Source of the DNA: Coriobacteriales bacterium
GTDB taxonomy: Bacteria > Actinomycetota > Coriobacteriia > Coriobacteriales > UBA8131
Direction: 5' to 3'
Assembly: GCA_031263025.1 (NCBI GenBank)
Contig: JAISGO010000015.1
Location: forward strand, 1 to 47,055
Length of the DNA stretch: 47,055 nt
Below are positions 19,448-28,793 of the stretch, piece after piece. The notes beneath the pieces are model-generated. The model had not been told where the DNA came from. It saw nothing but the letters and a program-made list of their open reading frames with translations, and searched no databases. Position numbers and translations under genes: made by a program. Position 1 is the stretch's first letter. Each line of letters begins with the position of its first letter.

Positions 19448-21688
19448 CTAGTCCCAGTCAGCCCAATCGTCACGGGTGCCGTAGAAGACGTCCAAATCGA
19501 GCGCCTTGCCATAACCGGGCAGATAACCATTGGAGGTGTATTGATAGATGCTGCAGGAGATGCCGGGGTCATAGCTTTGGTCATAGCCGGAAATCTTGCC
19601 AGTGGTGCGATAGCGCGCGCACCAATAGAGGGTCTTCAGGCTCGAGCACAGACTGGGCAAACCGATATCGGCGGCGTGCTTCTGGCTACAGTAGACCACG
19701 CAGCGCTTCCCGGTCAGGCTGTAGACCTTATTGCAGAAGCCCTTGATCCAGCTCTGCTCGCTCGCGGTGCTCTTGGCCAGAAGACCGCTATCCTCGTAGT
19801 CCAAGACCAACATCGCCTTGCCGACCAGTCCGGCGTCCTTGACCGCTGCCACGAAGAACTTAGCCTGGGTGGTCGCGCTGCTCTTGTTGTCGGCGTAATG
19901 ATAGGCACCGAGCTTCTTGCCCCGGGCCAGCACATCGGCGGCCTGGGTCTTAAAGATCTGATTATAGGAGCCACCGACCTTGTACTCGTTGTAGACCTTG
20001 GAGCCTGAGGTCGCCCGCTGGGTGGCCTTGACGATCATGAAGTCATAATTGACCAGGCTAGCGATATTGCTCGGCTGGTAGCGCGAGACGTCGACGCCGT
20101 TCAACCAGTTGCCGGACTTAGTGTAAGTGAAAGTCTGCTCCCAGGTCTTGGAGGTGTTGAGGTTGCCGCCGGGGAAGTCCAGAACCCGACCAGAGCCGAC
20201 ATTTTGCAGGTAGAAGCCATGTCCACCGTAGACGACGCGCCAGCGGCACCAGACGTAGGCGTCGGTGGCCAAATCGGCGTCGGTGAGCGCGGTGGCCACC
20301 CCGGTCTGGCGGACGTTGCCAACGGCACTGGTCGTATCATGCACGCTGTCCTCGAGGAAACCGCCGCTAACCAGCCCCTCCAGGGCGTACTGGCTGGCCG
20401 CGCCGGAGCCAGCCACCTTGTGCACCTGGAACTTCTGGATGTTCTTGGCGCCGCGCTTGGCCATACTGGCATAGTAGGTCTCGCTCAGCGAGTCGCTGTT
20501 GAGCTGAAGCACCTTGCCGGTGCTTAAGGCGGTGAAGGTATCGATGGAATTGGAGAGGAGTTGGTCGCCTGAGACCTTGAGCTTGAACTTAGTGCGTCCG
20601 TAGCTCGTCGGATAGAGGGCCAACTTGGCCTTGTCGGAGCTGCTGGCGCCGACCACGCCTAGGGCCATGCCAGAGACGTAATTGATGAACTGATAAGTGG
20701 CGCTTGCGCCCGAGCCGCTCTTCTTGACCGCCCACTTGAGGGAGTTGCCCGAGCTCGAGCTGTACTGCAAGATAGCGCCGCCTGAGACCGGATTATTGGA
20801 CTTGACGTCGACGTAGAGGCCGGAGTTGACGTTGCGGATACGGTAGAAACCGCCCCCGGCCGGGTAGAAACGCCAATACTGACGCATGTTGGTGCTGTCT
20901 TTGTAGATGTCAAGCTGGGTGCCCTTGGCGCTCGACCCGCCCGGCACCTCGATATTCTTCTTGACGTAGTTGCTGGTCAGCTCATAGGTGTTGTCAGTGC
21001 TACCCTGGCCGACGCCGATGGCATCGCCCGAGGGGTCGCTGACCAGGCTGGCCATAGAGGTGACCTGGGCGCTGTTGTAGGGGATCAGGTAGAAAGAGTC
21101 GGCCCTGCTCGATGCTTTGCCATAGAGCACGGCATCGGCGCCGCTCTTGTCCTTGGCGCCTTTGATGTGGAGGCTCTTCGAGGTCTTCGCCTTAGGGCAA
21201 AAGAGATAGGCGCCGGCGTATTTACTGGAGGCCTTGATCGACCACTTCTCCGAAGTGTAGCTAGAGTGGCACTTGTATTGCACGACCTTGGTGTAGTTGG
21301 CGGTCGCACTGTTCTTGACGCGCAGGGCGCGGCCGCTGCGTTGGTTGAGGATAAACCAATAGCTACCGGACTTCTTGAGCTTGAACTTCTGGGCGCTCGC
21401 CATGCTGCACTTGGCCAGCTCGACCACGGCGTTATCCTTCTTGGAAGATCCGCTCACGCCGAGCACCCGCGAGTAGGAGAGCACCGGGCGCAGCAGGTAG
21501 GTGGCGCCGTTGACCGGGCCAGAGTGCAGCTGTGTGATAGTGGCGGGTGCCGCCGTGGCCGTCTCGGCCAAAGCTGGCTTAGCTGGGCTAGCCCCGGGAG
21601 CGGAGCTGCGTGCACTGCCCCAGAGCAGAACCGCCAACGCACAGGACAAAATAACACAGAAGAGGCACTTCAAGGCTCTCTTGATCAT
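19448..21688 (-). CDS. Secreted protein with ricin-type beta-trefoil repeats and C-terminal GH25 lysozyme domain
   Basis: Signal peptide; NWLNGVDVSRYQ...FMIVKATQ...LGAYHYA...LVLDYED (GH25); repeated RVKNSATANYTKVVQYKCHSS-like trefoil segments. Confidence 0.88.
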   Translation of the reverse strand: MIKRALKCLFCVILSCALAVLLWGSARSSAPGASPAKPALAETATAAPATITQLHSGPVNGATYLLRPVLSYSRVLGVSGSSKKDNAVVELAKCSMASAQKFKLKKSGSYWFILNQRSGRALRVKNSATANYTKVVQYKCHSSYTSEKWSIKASSKYAGAYLFCPKAKTSKSLHIKGAKDKSGADAVLYGKASSRADSFYLIPYNSAQVTSMASLVSDPSGDAIGVGQGSTDNTYELTSNYVKKNIEVPGGSSAKGTQLDIYKDSTNMRQYWRFYPAGGGFYRIRNVNSGLYVDVKSNNPVSGGAILQYSSSSGNSLKWAVKKSGSGASATYQFINYVSGMALGVVGASSSDKAKLALYPTSYGRTKFKLKVSGDQLLSNSIDTFTALSTGKVLQLNSDSLSETYYASMAKRGAKNIQKFQVHKVAGSGAASQYALEGLVSGGFLEDSVHDTTSAVGNVRQTGVATALTDADLATDAYVWCRWRVVYGGHGFYLQNVGSGRVLDFPGGNLNTSKTWEQTFTYTKSGNWLNGVDVSRYQPSNIASLVNYDFMIVKATQRATSGSKVYNEYKVGGSYNQIFKTQAADVLARGKKLGAYHYADNKSSATTQAKFFVAAVKDAGLVGKAMLVLDYEDSGLLAKSTASEQSWIKGFCNKVYSLTGKRCVVYCSQKHAADIGLPSLCSSLKTLYWCARYRTTGKISGYDQSYDPGISCSIYQYTSNGYLPGYGKALDLDVFYGTRDDWADWD

Positions 21689-21779
21689 ACTCTCAACACC
21701 CTCTTAAAATCGCTTCCATTGCCAATTGTAGCATAAAGGTACTGGTAAACCCTTAAAGTGTCCCCGTTTGAGAATTTTC

Positions 21780-24700
21780 CTAGAGCGACGAAGAGACAGT
21801 AAGCAGGACGGTGCCGACGTAGGTGCCGGGGGCCTGCTCTTGGTTGGCGCGCAGGCCGAAGTAGAAATCGACCAGGCCGGTCGGCGAGTCATCGTTGCCG
21901 AGGCAGATGCGCGGCGTGACCAGGACATGCTCGCTATCTTGGCCCTTACCGTAGAGCTTGGGCGCCCACCAGACACTGTTGTCGCCCGGTGGATCCTGCA
22001 GACCGTCTTGGAGCAGATAGGCCCAGCGCGAGTCGTCACCGGCACTCAGGCCGAGCAGGCCATCGGCAGTGATGCCCGGGATCTGGGCGCTCTGACCGCT
22101 GGCGCCGACCAAGGCAGTGGTGGTGGTGGCGGGACTCATACTGACAGCTGTTTGGTAGCCCGTATCCAGATTGGTCATGACCTCGGTCTGATTGTCGGCA
22201 CTGACCAGGTTAGCGGTCTCGAGGTCCTCAGGTTCGACATCGAGACCGAGCATAGGGCGAGCACCGGAGATGGTGATCTCGGAGGGCTGCACCAGGTTGG
22301 TACCGTCTGCCAGGGCAGTACCGTTGGTGCTTTCCGGCCCATAGGCACAAAGCTTGGCGTCGACGTTGGCGAGCAGGTCGCTCCGCGTGGCCTGCCCGGC
22401 TGCGTCGGAGAGGCTGATACCGCCAAAGGTCTGGTAGCCCGAGGCGCTGGTCGCGATATTGAAAGCCGAACCGGGCAGCCAGATACAGGCAGCCAGGCTA
22501 TCGGCCGCGCTCACCGTGGGCAGGGTGCCGTAGAGTCTGCCCGCCAGGGGGCCACCAGCCCTCAAGGTCTGCCCCAAGTCAGTCAAGGGCGCCTGGTAGG
22601 CCACACCTTGGGCCAAACCATCCGGCACGCTGAGCGTGCCGCTCGTGGCCAGGTCTTGTTCGACATAGACCGGATAGAGAGCCTTTGAGCCGTAGGCGGC
22701 GCCGTTGGTAGGCGGATCAGTGGTACTGGTACCCAAAGTGAGCCAGGGCCGGGTGGTGCCGCTGCTGCCAGCACCGCCGCTTGCGCAAAGCAGGCTGCCC
22801 CCGTCAATGATCAGGCTGGCGGTCGCGATGTTGGCCGACGGCCCATACTTGTCGATATAGGCGATCACGCTGCCGCCATCAACGGTCAAGCTGCCGCTAG
22901 GGGCAAGGGAAAGGCCGCCTGTCTGGGCCCCACTACCGAAGCAGGCCCCGCTGCGCAGGTCGCTGCCACAGTAATAGGCCACCACCGTCCCCTGCTCGAC
23001 GCTAATGTCACCAGATTGCCAGTCAGCGCTGCCACCATAGCCGTTGCTGTTGCCCCCGATATCGGCGGCCAGGGCCGCGCCCTGGGCGTAGACGCTGCCG
23101 GGCCCGTCGATGATCAGATGGGCGCCGCTGGCGACCGCGATGCCGGCATAGCCGATCTTGGGACTGGTGGTGCTGTCGTAGCTGCCCACCGCTTGTAGGA
23201 GCAGGCCGGACTCGACCTCGATTTTGAGGGTGCCGCTCTTGACCCAGATGCCGGGGGCAGCTGTGCTGGTAGGCAAGCAGTTGACGTCGCCGAAGACCGC
23301 CAGAGTAATGGTAGAGGTAGACGTTTGGCCTTTTCCTGGATCGAAGATGAGGGCATGGTCGGGCAGGTGGTTAACCGTGCCGTCGCTGTCCGCACTACCG
23401 TCCCAGCTGGGGTCGGTCCTGATGGTATAGATAGCATCGCCGTAAGTCGGCGCAAAGGTCAAGGTATTGCTGGCGTCGTCGGCCGTGAGAAACGGAGTAC
23501 TAACGCTGCTATTGTCCTGGTTAATCTCAAAGCCCTCGAAGTCGTAGACAGTACCCACGTAGAAGATATCAATTGATTTGATACCAGGTAAGGAACCTGA
23601 GCCATAGGTCGCATCAGAGCTTAAGTCGGAACCTCCTTGCTGCTCCAACGCCGACGGTGAGCAGGATACCGCCATAGTGGAGACCTGCGCGAAAGCGCCA
23701 TCGGCGTGGAAAGGATGGGCAAATTCCCAAGGTAGATAGAAACAAGCATTGAAGTCCCAGACCGAACCGTTGGCATGGCTCAGGGCCTTGAAAGTGACCG
23801 TGGGGCCGACCACCGGGCTAAAGCTGCCCGCCGAGATGAAGGCATGGGCGGTACCGCTATAGATGTTATCGGTGAAGTGCACCCCGTCGGTGGAGGCGGT
23901 ATGCGCACTATCAAGGTGGGCCGGGTCGGTATACATCTGGGTAGGGATATAGACGGGATAGACGTCTTGGCTGCCGTCGGTGGGAGCCGGCGCGATCGAG
24001 TCAAGCGCCAGCTGGCTGGGATTGGGATTGACGGCGTAGACGTTGCCGCTGGTGATGCTCACGGCACTGCTGGCTGCGTCGAGGGCGACGGCAGCCGAGC
24101 TCTGACCGTCAAAACCAGTGCCAACACCCTTGGCCAGGCCCTGGCTGTCCGCCGTACAGGCGCCGGCCTGGGCGACCAAGGTGCCGCCACTGATGGTGAC
24201 TTGGAGGTTGGCCGCAGGCTGGGCGGTCTTGGAGCTACCGCAGGCGCCGATGCCGGCCGGCGCACCATAGCCTGCACCGCTGGCACCGCCCTTGGCGATC
24301 ACGGTGCCGGCAACAAGCCTGAACTCTGGACAGTTCTGGCTCGTGACGTGCTCGCCACCAAGCCCGATACCGGCACCGCCCTCGTAGGCGCTGGCATCGC
24401 CGCCCAAAGCGACCACCGAGCCGGTGGTGTCGATGCTCACGCTGACACAGTGGGTATCGCTGCCGGTAGTATAGCCGCCGGAGCCGATACCAGCGCCGGC
24501 ATCCTCCATGCCGGCGCCGCCTTGGGCAAAGAGGCTGGCTCCGTCGCTGATGGTGAGGTCGCCGGCGTAGCCCGTGCTATTGCCACCGCTGCCGATACCG
24601 GCACCGGAGCCGGCGCCGTAGTTGGTGCTACCGGACGAGCCCTGGCCAGGGCTCGCTGAGCTAGAGGTACTGGATTGGGTCTGGGCGCCGCCTTTGGCAG

Positions 24701-27700
24701 TGACCTTGACCTGTCCACTGAGCTCGATAGTGCCTACACCAGCACTGTCGGCGGCCGCGCTACCGATGCCGGCGCCGCTGGCGAAGAACTGGGCAGCAGA
24801 GGTGTTGGCGCCGCCGGTGGCACTCAAGCTACCGCTACCGCTGATAGCGAGGTCGCTGCCCTTGGGCACGGCGATGCCGGGCGCGGTGGTCGCCTTGCTG
24901 GCCGTGGCGGCGCCGGTCGCGCTGAGGCTGGCCCCGTCCTCGACCTCCAGGCTGAGCTTGGCGCCGGCGGCGATTTGGATCCCAGGTAGGGCGCTTTCGG
25001 CATAAGGCGCCATCGCTAGGGAGCTGTTGGTGCTATCGGCGGGATCGACGATCACCCTGAGGTGGACCCGGATCCCCGCAGCCGGGGCGATATTCAGGCA
25101 GTGCTGGGGCAGGGTGCCGCTCCAGGCCTTATCAGTGTAGATGGTATAGCTGGTATCGCAGGTCGGAGCGATCTTCAGCACACCAGTGGCGCCGCTGCCG
25201 CTACCGGCGGTGGCGCCGCTGACGCCGTCATAAGGCTTGATGATGAAGCCCTCGTCATCAGGCAGGGCGGGGTTGGCAGAGGCAAAATAGACCCAGTTAT
25301 AAGAACTGCTGTCGACCGTGGCGCCCAGGCTGGCGCAATGGTCGACCGGACTGAAGCTAGCCGCGACGTTGGCGTAGAGGCCGGTGGAGGCATCCTCTTG
25401 GCCGGCAAGGCCGCTCGCGCTGATGGCTTGGAGGTTGTTGTCCACGGTGCCCTGTGGCAGCCACAGCACCGCGCTGACCGGGCCCGAGACCGTACCTTGG
25501 GCGATGGGCACCGCGTCAAAAGTACCCACACTAGTGCCGGAGGCGTCATCGAGGCCGAGGTCGCCGGCGGCGAGCCAATCCCGGGCCGTGCCCCGGTAGC
25601 TGCCACAGCCAAAGCTCACCCCGTCGGTGGACTGGGAGCTGCCGCCGGCGAAGTTAAGGGTCTTGCCGACATAGACCGGATAGACGTCTTGGCTGCCATC
25701 AGCAGTCGGCAGAGGCGAGATGCTGTTGGGGCTGAAAGGGGCGGCAGGATTGAGCGCCCAGACGCTACCGCCGCTGATGGTGACGCTACCGCTGGCAGTG
25801 ATGGTACCGGTGGTAGTGACCCCGTCATAGGCGTCACCGATGCCCTTGGCAGCGCTGCTGCCGCCACTATTGGCCCCGACACTGGCCTCGGCCACCACCT
25901 CGCCACCACTGATGGTAAGGCTAAGCCCGCTGGCCGTGCCGCTGCCGTGGTCGCCTATGCTGCCGCAGCCGATCCCAGCAGCGCCGCCGTAGCCCTGGTC
26001 GCTGCCACCATAGGCGCTGGCCCGCGCCAACACCTGGCCGTCGCTGATAGTGATCTGGGGGAGGCTTAGGCTGAGACCGCCACCGCCATAAATTCCGCCG
26101 CCACCGATGCCGGCCGCGCCCTGGGTATCGCAGAGGCCACCGCGGGCCACTACCTTGCCGCTAGTGCTGATGGCTAGGCTGAAGTCATGACTATCGCTGC
26201 TGTCGGCGACGAAACCGCCGCCACAGCCGATACCGGCGCCGGCGCGGCAGCAGGACTCGCCGCCCTCGGCCACCACCTGGCCCTTACCGCTGATCGTGAT
26301 GTCACCGGCATAGGCGGCGCTGTTGCCACCACTACCGATACCGGCGCCGGAGCCGGAGCCGAGGGAGCCACCGCTTGCGACCTTGGCCAAGGCGCCGCCG
26401 CTGGCGTAGACCTTGGCACTGGATTTGATGGTGATGCTGCCGACGCCATTGCTATCTTGCCCGGCGCTGCCAATGCCGGCACCGGTGGCGCTGCCGCCAC
26501 TGGGATGGCTCCCCGCCGAGGTATAGGCCACCGGGATGGCGCCACCGCTTGCCACTAGGGTCCCGGAGCCGGTCACAGTCAGGCTGGCCCCGCGCGGTAC
26601 CGCTATCCCCGGCGGACTGCTCTCAGAGGTGCTCGAGACCGTAGCGCCACTCGCCACCACCTTGATACTGGGGCGGATGGAGAGGGCCAGGCTGGCCCCG
26701 GCGCCGAGCGTGATCGCCGGCAGACCGCTCCCCGCCCCCTGGGCCATCTTGAGATCGCCGATGACGTTTAGGGTGACCTTCTTGCCGGCGGCAATGACCA
26801 GGGAGTGCTGGGCCTTAGCGGCAGCGCTACCGCTGCCGTCGGCACCGCTCCAGCTGTCTGCCGTGGTAATGTCATAGTCGCCGCTCTGGGCGATGGTGGC
26901 GACGTCTTTGCTGGTGTCCTCGTTGATGGCGTTATTGCCAGAGCCGTCGCTGGTGGTGGAGACCGCGAAACCAGGCAGGGCAGAGGCATAGGAGAAGCCG
27001 ATGCCGCCGGTAATCACGCTGCCGTAGACATAGCTGCCGACCTGCACCCAGCCGGAGCCGTTGTAGTTGAGGTAGACCGGGACGGCCTCGCCGACCCGGT
27101 AGTCCATGCCGCCGGTGTTGGCCTCGTCGAGGGAAGGGGCCTTGAAGCTGAGCTGGTCGGTGTCATCCACCTTGACGCCGGTGACCAGGGCGCCGCTGGT
27201 GTCGTCACTGGCCCGACCGCCCACCCTGACCGCCGGGAAGCCGAAACGCAGGTCGTCAATGAGGGCGTTGTGGCGGGCCTGGGCCTGGGTGATGGGGCGG
27301 GAATAGATGCGCACGTTGTAGGCGAGGCCGCAGGCGGGATAACCATTAATGTAGGAGCCAAGATCCGCCCCGGGCGTGCTGGACTGCGAACCGCCCCAGC
27401 CATGAGCAACATCACCCCCGATTGCGAAAGTGACTCCCTTGTCAGGCAATTTCATCGGACCGGTAATGGTATCCGCTGCGCCGGCGATGTTGTTGCCGTC
27501 GACGTAGAAGTTGCCGCTCGCCGTAGTGTCTGGACAACTGTAAGCGCCGGAGAAGCTATGTGGGACGCCGCTAACGATACCTTGTACGGTAATGCTCTTG
27601 TAGCCGTCGGTAGCGCCACTGGCCAGATACGATGCGCAATCAGCAGAATAGTTAGAAGTGAATGCTGTCGAAGAACCGTATCCATCTATCTCAAGACCAG

Positions 27701-28478
27701 TGCCACCGCTCTGGAAATTATTAAAGAGATCTTGATAGGCTCCCTTGTCCGCAGTCTTCTGGAAACACGCCTCGAGGCTGACATTGCGGTTGAGGATAGT
27801 GTTCAAGGGGCCGGTCACAGAGGCGTCGATCGGGGTCGAGACCCATTCTGCCTTGTGTGCCCAAGAGCTAGGATTTGGCACCGCATCTCCGAGGAGATCA
27901 AGGGAGTTCTGGGTCCAGGCGCCATCCCAGACACCACCGGTCCAAGTGACGTTATTATTGGACGCATCTTTAAAGGGTACCATGGTATCGCAGAGAGTGG
28001 CATCGCCGGCGCTGCCTTTATAGGGATTGGTGTAGGCTTTGCCGTCGGCGTCCTCGATATCGTTATTAGCGAGATTGGCCCAGGTCGCAGTAGTAGTGGA
28101 GTGGGCGGCGTCGCCGGCGCCGGTATTGTCGATGGCATCGTACATGGCGACCAGGTCGTCGACGCCATCGCCGTCGGCGTCACGTACATAGTCATCGGTG
28201 CTAGCCCCGGGAGTGACCGCCGGATAGCCCACCGGCATGCCATGGCCGAGCAGGTCGACTTGGTTGCCGCCGGCCTTGGGGCCGAAGTCGGGCGAGACCT
28301 GGCTGACCTTGAGGGCGCCCCTGACCTCGGTCATCGAGGCCTCGCTGGGGGTCTGGCGCCAACTGTGCCCGGATAAGAGCAGCATCGCGGCCAGTACCAG
28401 GGCCAAAACCAGGGAAACCAGGGCCCGCCCCAGGCGGGGGCGGCGGATCAGCTTGGATATATGTCGAAGTCTGCTCAT
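21780..28478 (-). CDS. Giant secreted surface protein (2232 aa) with IPT/TIG- and LamG-like N-terminus and three tandem beta-rich modules
   Basis: Signal peptide; VSQVSPDFGPKAGGNQVDLLG; recurrent GAGIGSGG blocks; three module starts (YDITTADSWSG, YTIYTDKAWSG, YTIRTDPSWDG). Confidence 0.85.
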   Translation of the reverse strand: MSRLRHISKLIRRPRLGRALVSLVLALVLAAMLLLSGHSWRQTPSEASMTEVRGALKVSQVSPDFGPKAGGNQVDLLGHGMPVGYPAVTPGASTDDYVRDADGDGVDDLVAMYDAIDNTGAGDAAHSTTTATWANLANNDIEDADGKAYTNPYKGSAGDATLCDTMVPFKDASNNNVTWTGGVWDGAWTQNSLDLLGDAVPNPSSWAHKAEWVSTPIDASVTGPLNTILNRNVSLEACFQKTADKGAYQDLFNNFQSGGTGLEIDGYGSSTAFTSNYSADCASYLASGATDGYKSITVQGIVSGVPHSFSGAYSCPDTTASGNFYVDGNNIAGAADTITGPMKLPDKGVTFAIGGDVAHGWGGSQSSTPGADLGSYINGYPACGLAYNVRIYSRPITQAQARHNALIDDLRFGFPAVRVGGRASDDTSGALVTGVKVDDTDQLSFKAPSLDEANTGGMDYRVGEAVPVYLNYNGSGWVQVGSYVYGSVITGGIGFSYASALPGFAVSTTSDGSGNNAINEDTSKDVATIAQSGDYDITTADSWSGADGSGSAAAKAQHSLVIAAGKKVTLNVIGDLKMAQGAGSGLPAITLGAGASLALSIRPSIKVVASGATVSSTSESSPPGIAVPRGASLTVTGSGTLVASGGAIPVAYTSAGSHPSGGSATGAGIGSAGQDSNGVGSITIKSSAKVYASGGALAKVASGGSLGSGSGAGIGSGGNSAAYAGDITISGKGQVVAEGGESCCRAGAGIGCGGGFVADSSDSHDFSLAISTSGKVVARGGLCDTQGAAGIGGGGIYGGGGLSLSLPQITISDGQVLARASAYGGSDQGYGGAAGIGCGSIGDHGSGTASGLSLTISGGEVVAEASVGANSGGSSAAKGIGDAYDGVTTTGTITASGSVTISGGSVWALNPAAPFSPNSISPLPTADGSQDVYPVYVGKTLNFAGGSSQSTDGVSFGCGSYRGTARDWLAAGDLGLDDASGTSVGTFDAVPIAQGTVSGPVSAVLWLPQGTVDNNLQAISASGLAGQEDASTGLYANVAASFSPVDHCASLGATVDSSSYNWVYFASANPALPDDEGFIIKPYDGVSGATAGSGSGATGVLKIAPTCDTSYTIYTDKAWSGTLPQHCLNIAPAAGIRVHLRVIVDPADSTNSSLAMAPYAESALPGIQIAAGAKLSLEVEDGASLSATGAATASKATTAPGIAVPKGSDLAISGSGSLSATGGANTSAAQFFASGAGIGSAAADSAGVGTIELSGQVKVTAKGGAQTQSSTSSSASPGQGSSGSTNYGAGSGAGIGSGGNSTGYAGDLTISDGASLFAQGGAGMEDAGAGIGSGGYTTGSDTHCVSVSIDTTGSVVALGGDASAYEGGAGIGLGGEHVTSQNCPEFRLVAGTVIAKGGASGAGYGAPAGIGACGSSKTAQPAANLQVTISGGTLVAQAGACTADSQGLAKGVGTGFDGQSSAAVALDAASSAVSITSGNVYAVNPNPSQLALDSIAPAPTDGSQDVYPVYIPTQMYTDPAHLDSAHTASTDGVHFTDNIYSGTAHAFISAGSFSPVVGPTVTFKALSHANGSVWDFNACFYLPWEFAHPFHADGAFAQVSTMAVSCSPSALEQQGGSDLSSDATYGSGSLPGIKSIDIFYVGTVYDFEGFEINQDNSSVSTPFLTADDASNTLTFAPTYGDAIYTIRTDPSWDGSADSDGTVNHLPDHALIFDPGKGQTSTSTITLAVFGDVNCLPTSTAAPGIWVKSGTLKIEVESGLLLQAVGSYDSTTSPKIGYAGIAVASGAHLIIDGPGSVYAQGAALAADIGGNSNGYGGSADWQSGDISVEQGTVVAYYCGSDLRSGACFGSGAQTGGLSLAPSGSLTVDGGSVIAYIDKYGPSANIATASLIIDGGSLLCASGGAGSSGTTRPWLTLGTSTTDPPTNGAAYGSKALYPVYVEQDLATSGTLSVPDGLAQGVAYQAPLTDLGQTLRAGGPLAGRLYGTLPTVSAADSLAACIWLPGSAFNIATSASGYQTFGGISLSDAAGQATRSDLLANVDAKLCAYGPESTNGTALADGTNLVQPSEITISGARPMLGLDVEPEDLETANLVSADNQTEVMTNLDTGYQTAVSMSPATTTTALVGASGQSAQIPGITADGLLGLSAGDDSRWAYLLQDGLQDPPGDNSVWWAPKLYGKGQDSEHVLVTPRICLGNDDSPTGLVDFYFGLRANQEQAPGTYVGTVLLTVSSSL

Positions 28479-28632
28479 TTTTGCTCAGGAGTAGGCAGCA
28501 TGCATAACTCATCGTTGCTTACTGGTTGTCGTTAAAACTCACTGAGCAGAGTTTACTTCATTTTTTTGTTAGGTTTTGTTAGGTTTGAGAGTTTTTTAGA
28601 AATTCTTGGCGTAAGGGGCGTTTTGAGGGGGG

Positions 28633-28779
28633 AGTATCAAAGGGACGTTTCATTTGATACATTCAGCCTTTAAGGCACGGACGATTTTCAAACGCCCGGC
28701 AACTTGAAAATCGTCTGTGCCTTAAAGGCCTCTCGGGGCCATATGTTTAATGTATCAAATGAAACGTCCCTTTGATACA
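28633..28779. repeat. REP family A convergent pair (A3 28633-28661, A4 28751-28779) enclosing a second hairpin
   Basis: A3/A4 match the RAYT-flanking units; inner CCTTTAAGGCACGGACGATTTTCAA...TTGAAAATCGTCTGTGCCTTAAAGG. Confidence 0.92.
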
Positions 28780-28793
28780 CTACCTTTGATACA

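Noticed and set aside
23775-28376. Long + strand ORFs (294, 335, 523 aa) opposite the giant surface gene
   Set aside because: Gly/Ala/Asp-rich antisense translations of a GC-rich repetitive gene; no family resemblance or convincing starts.
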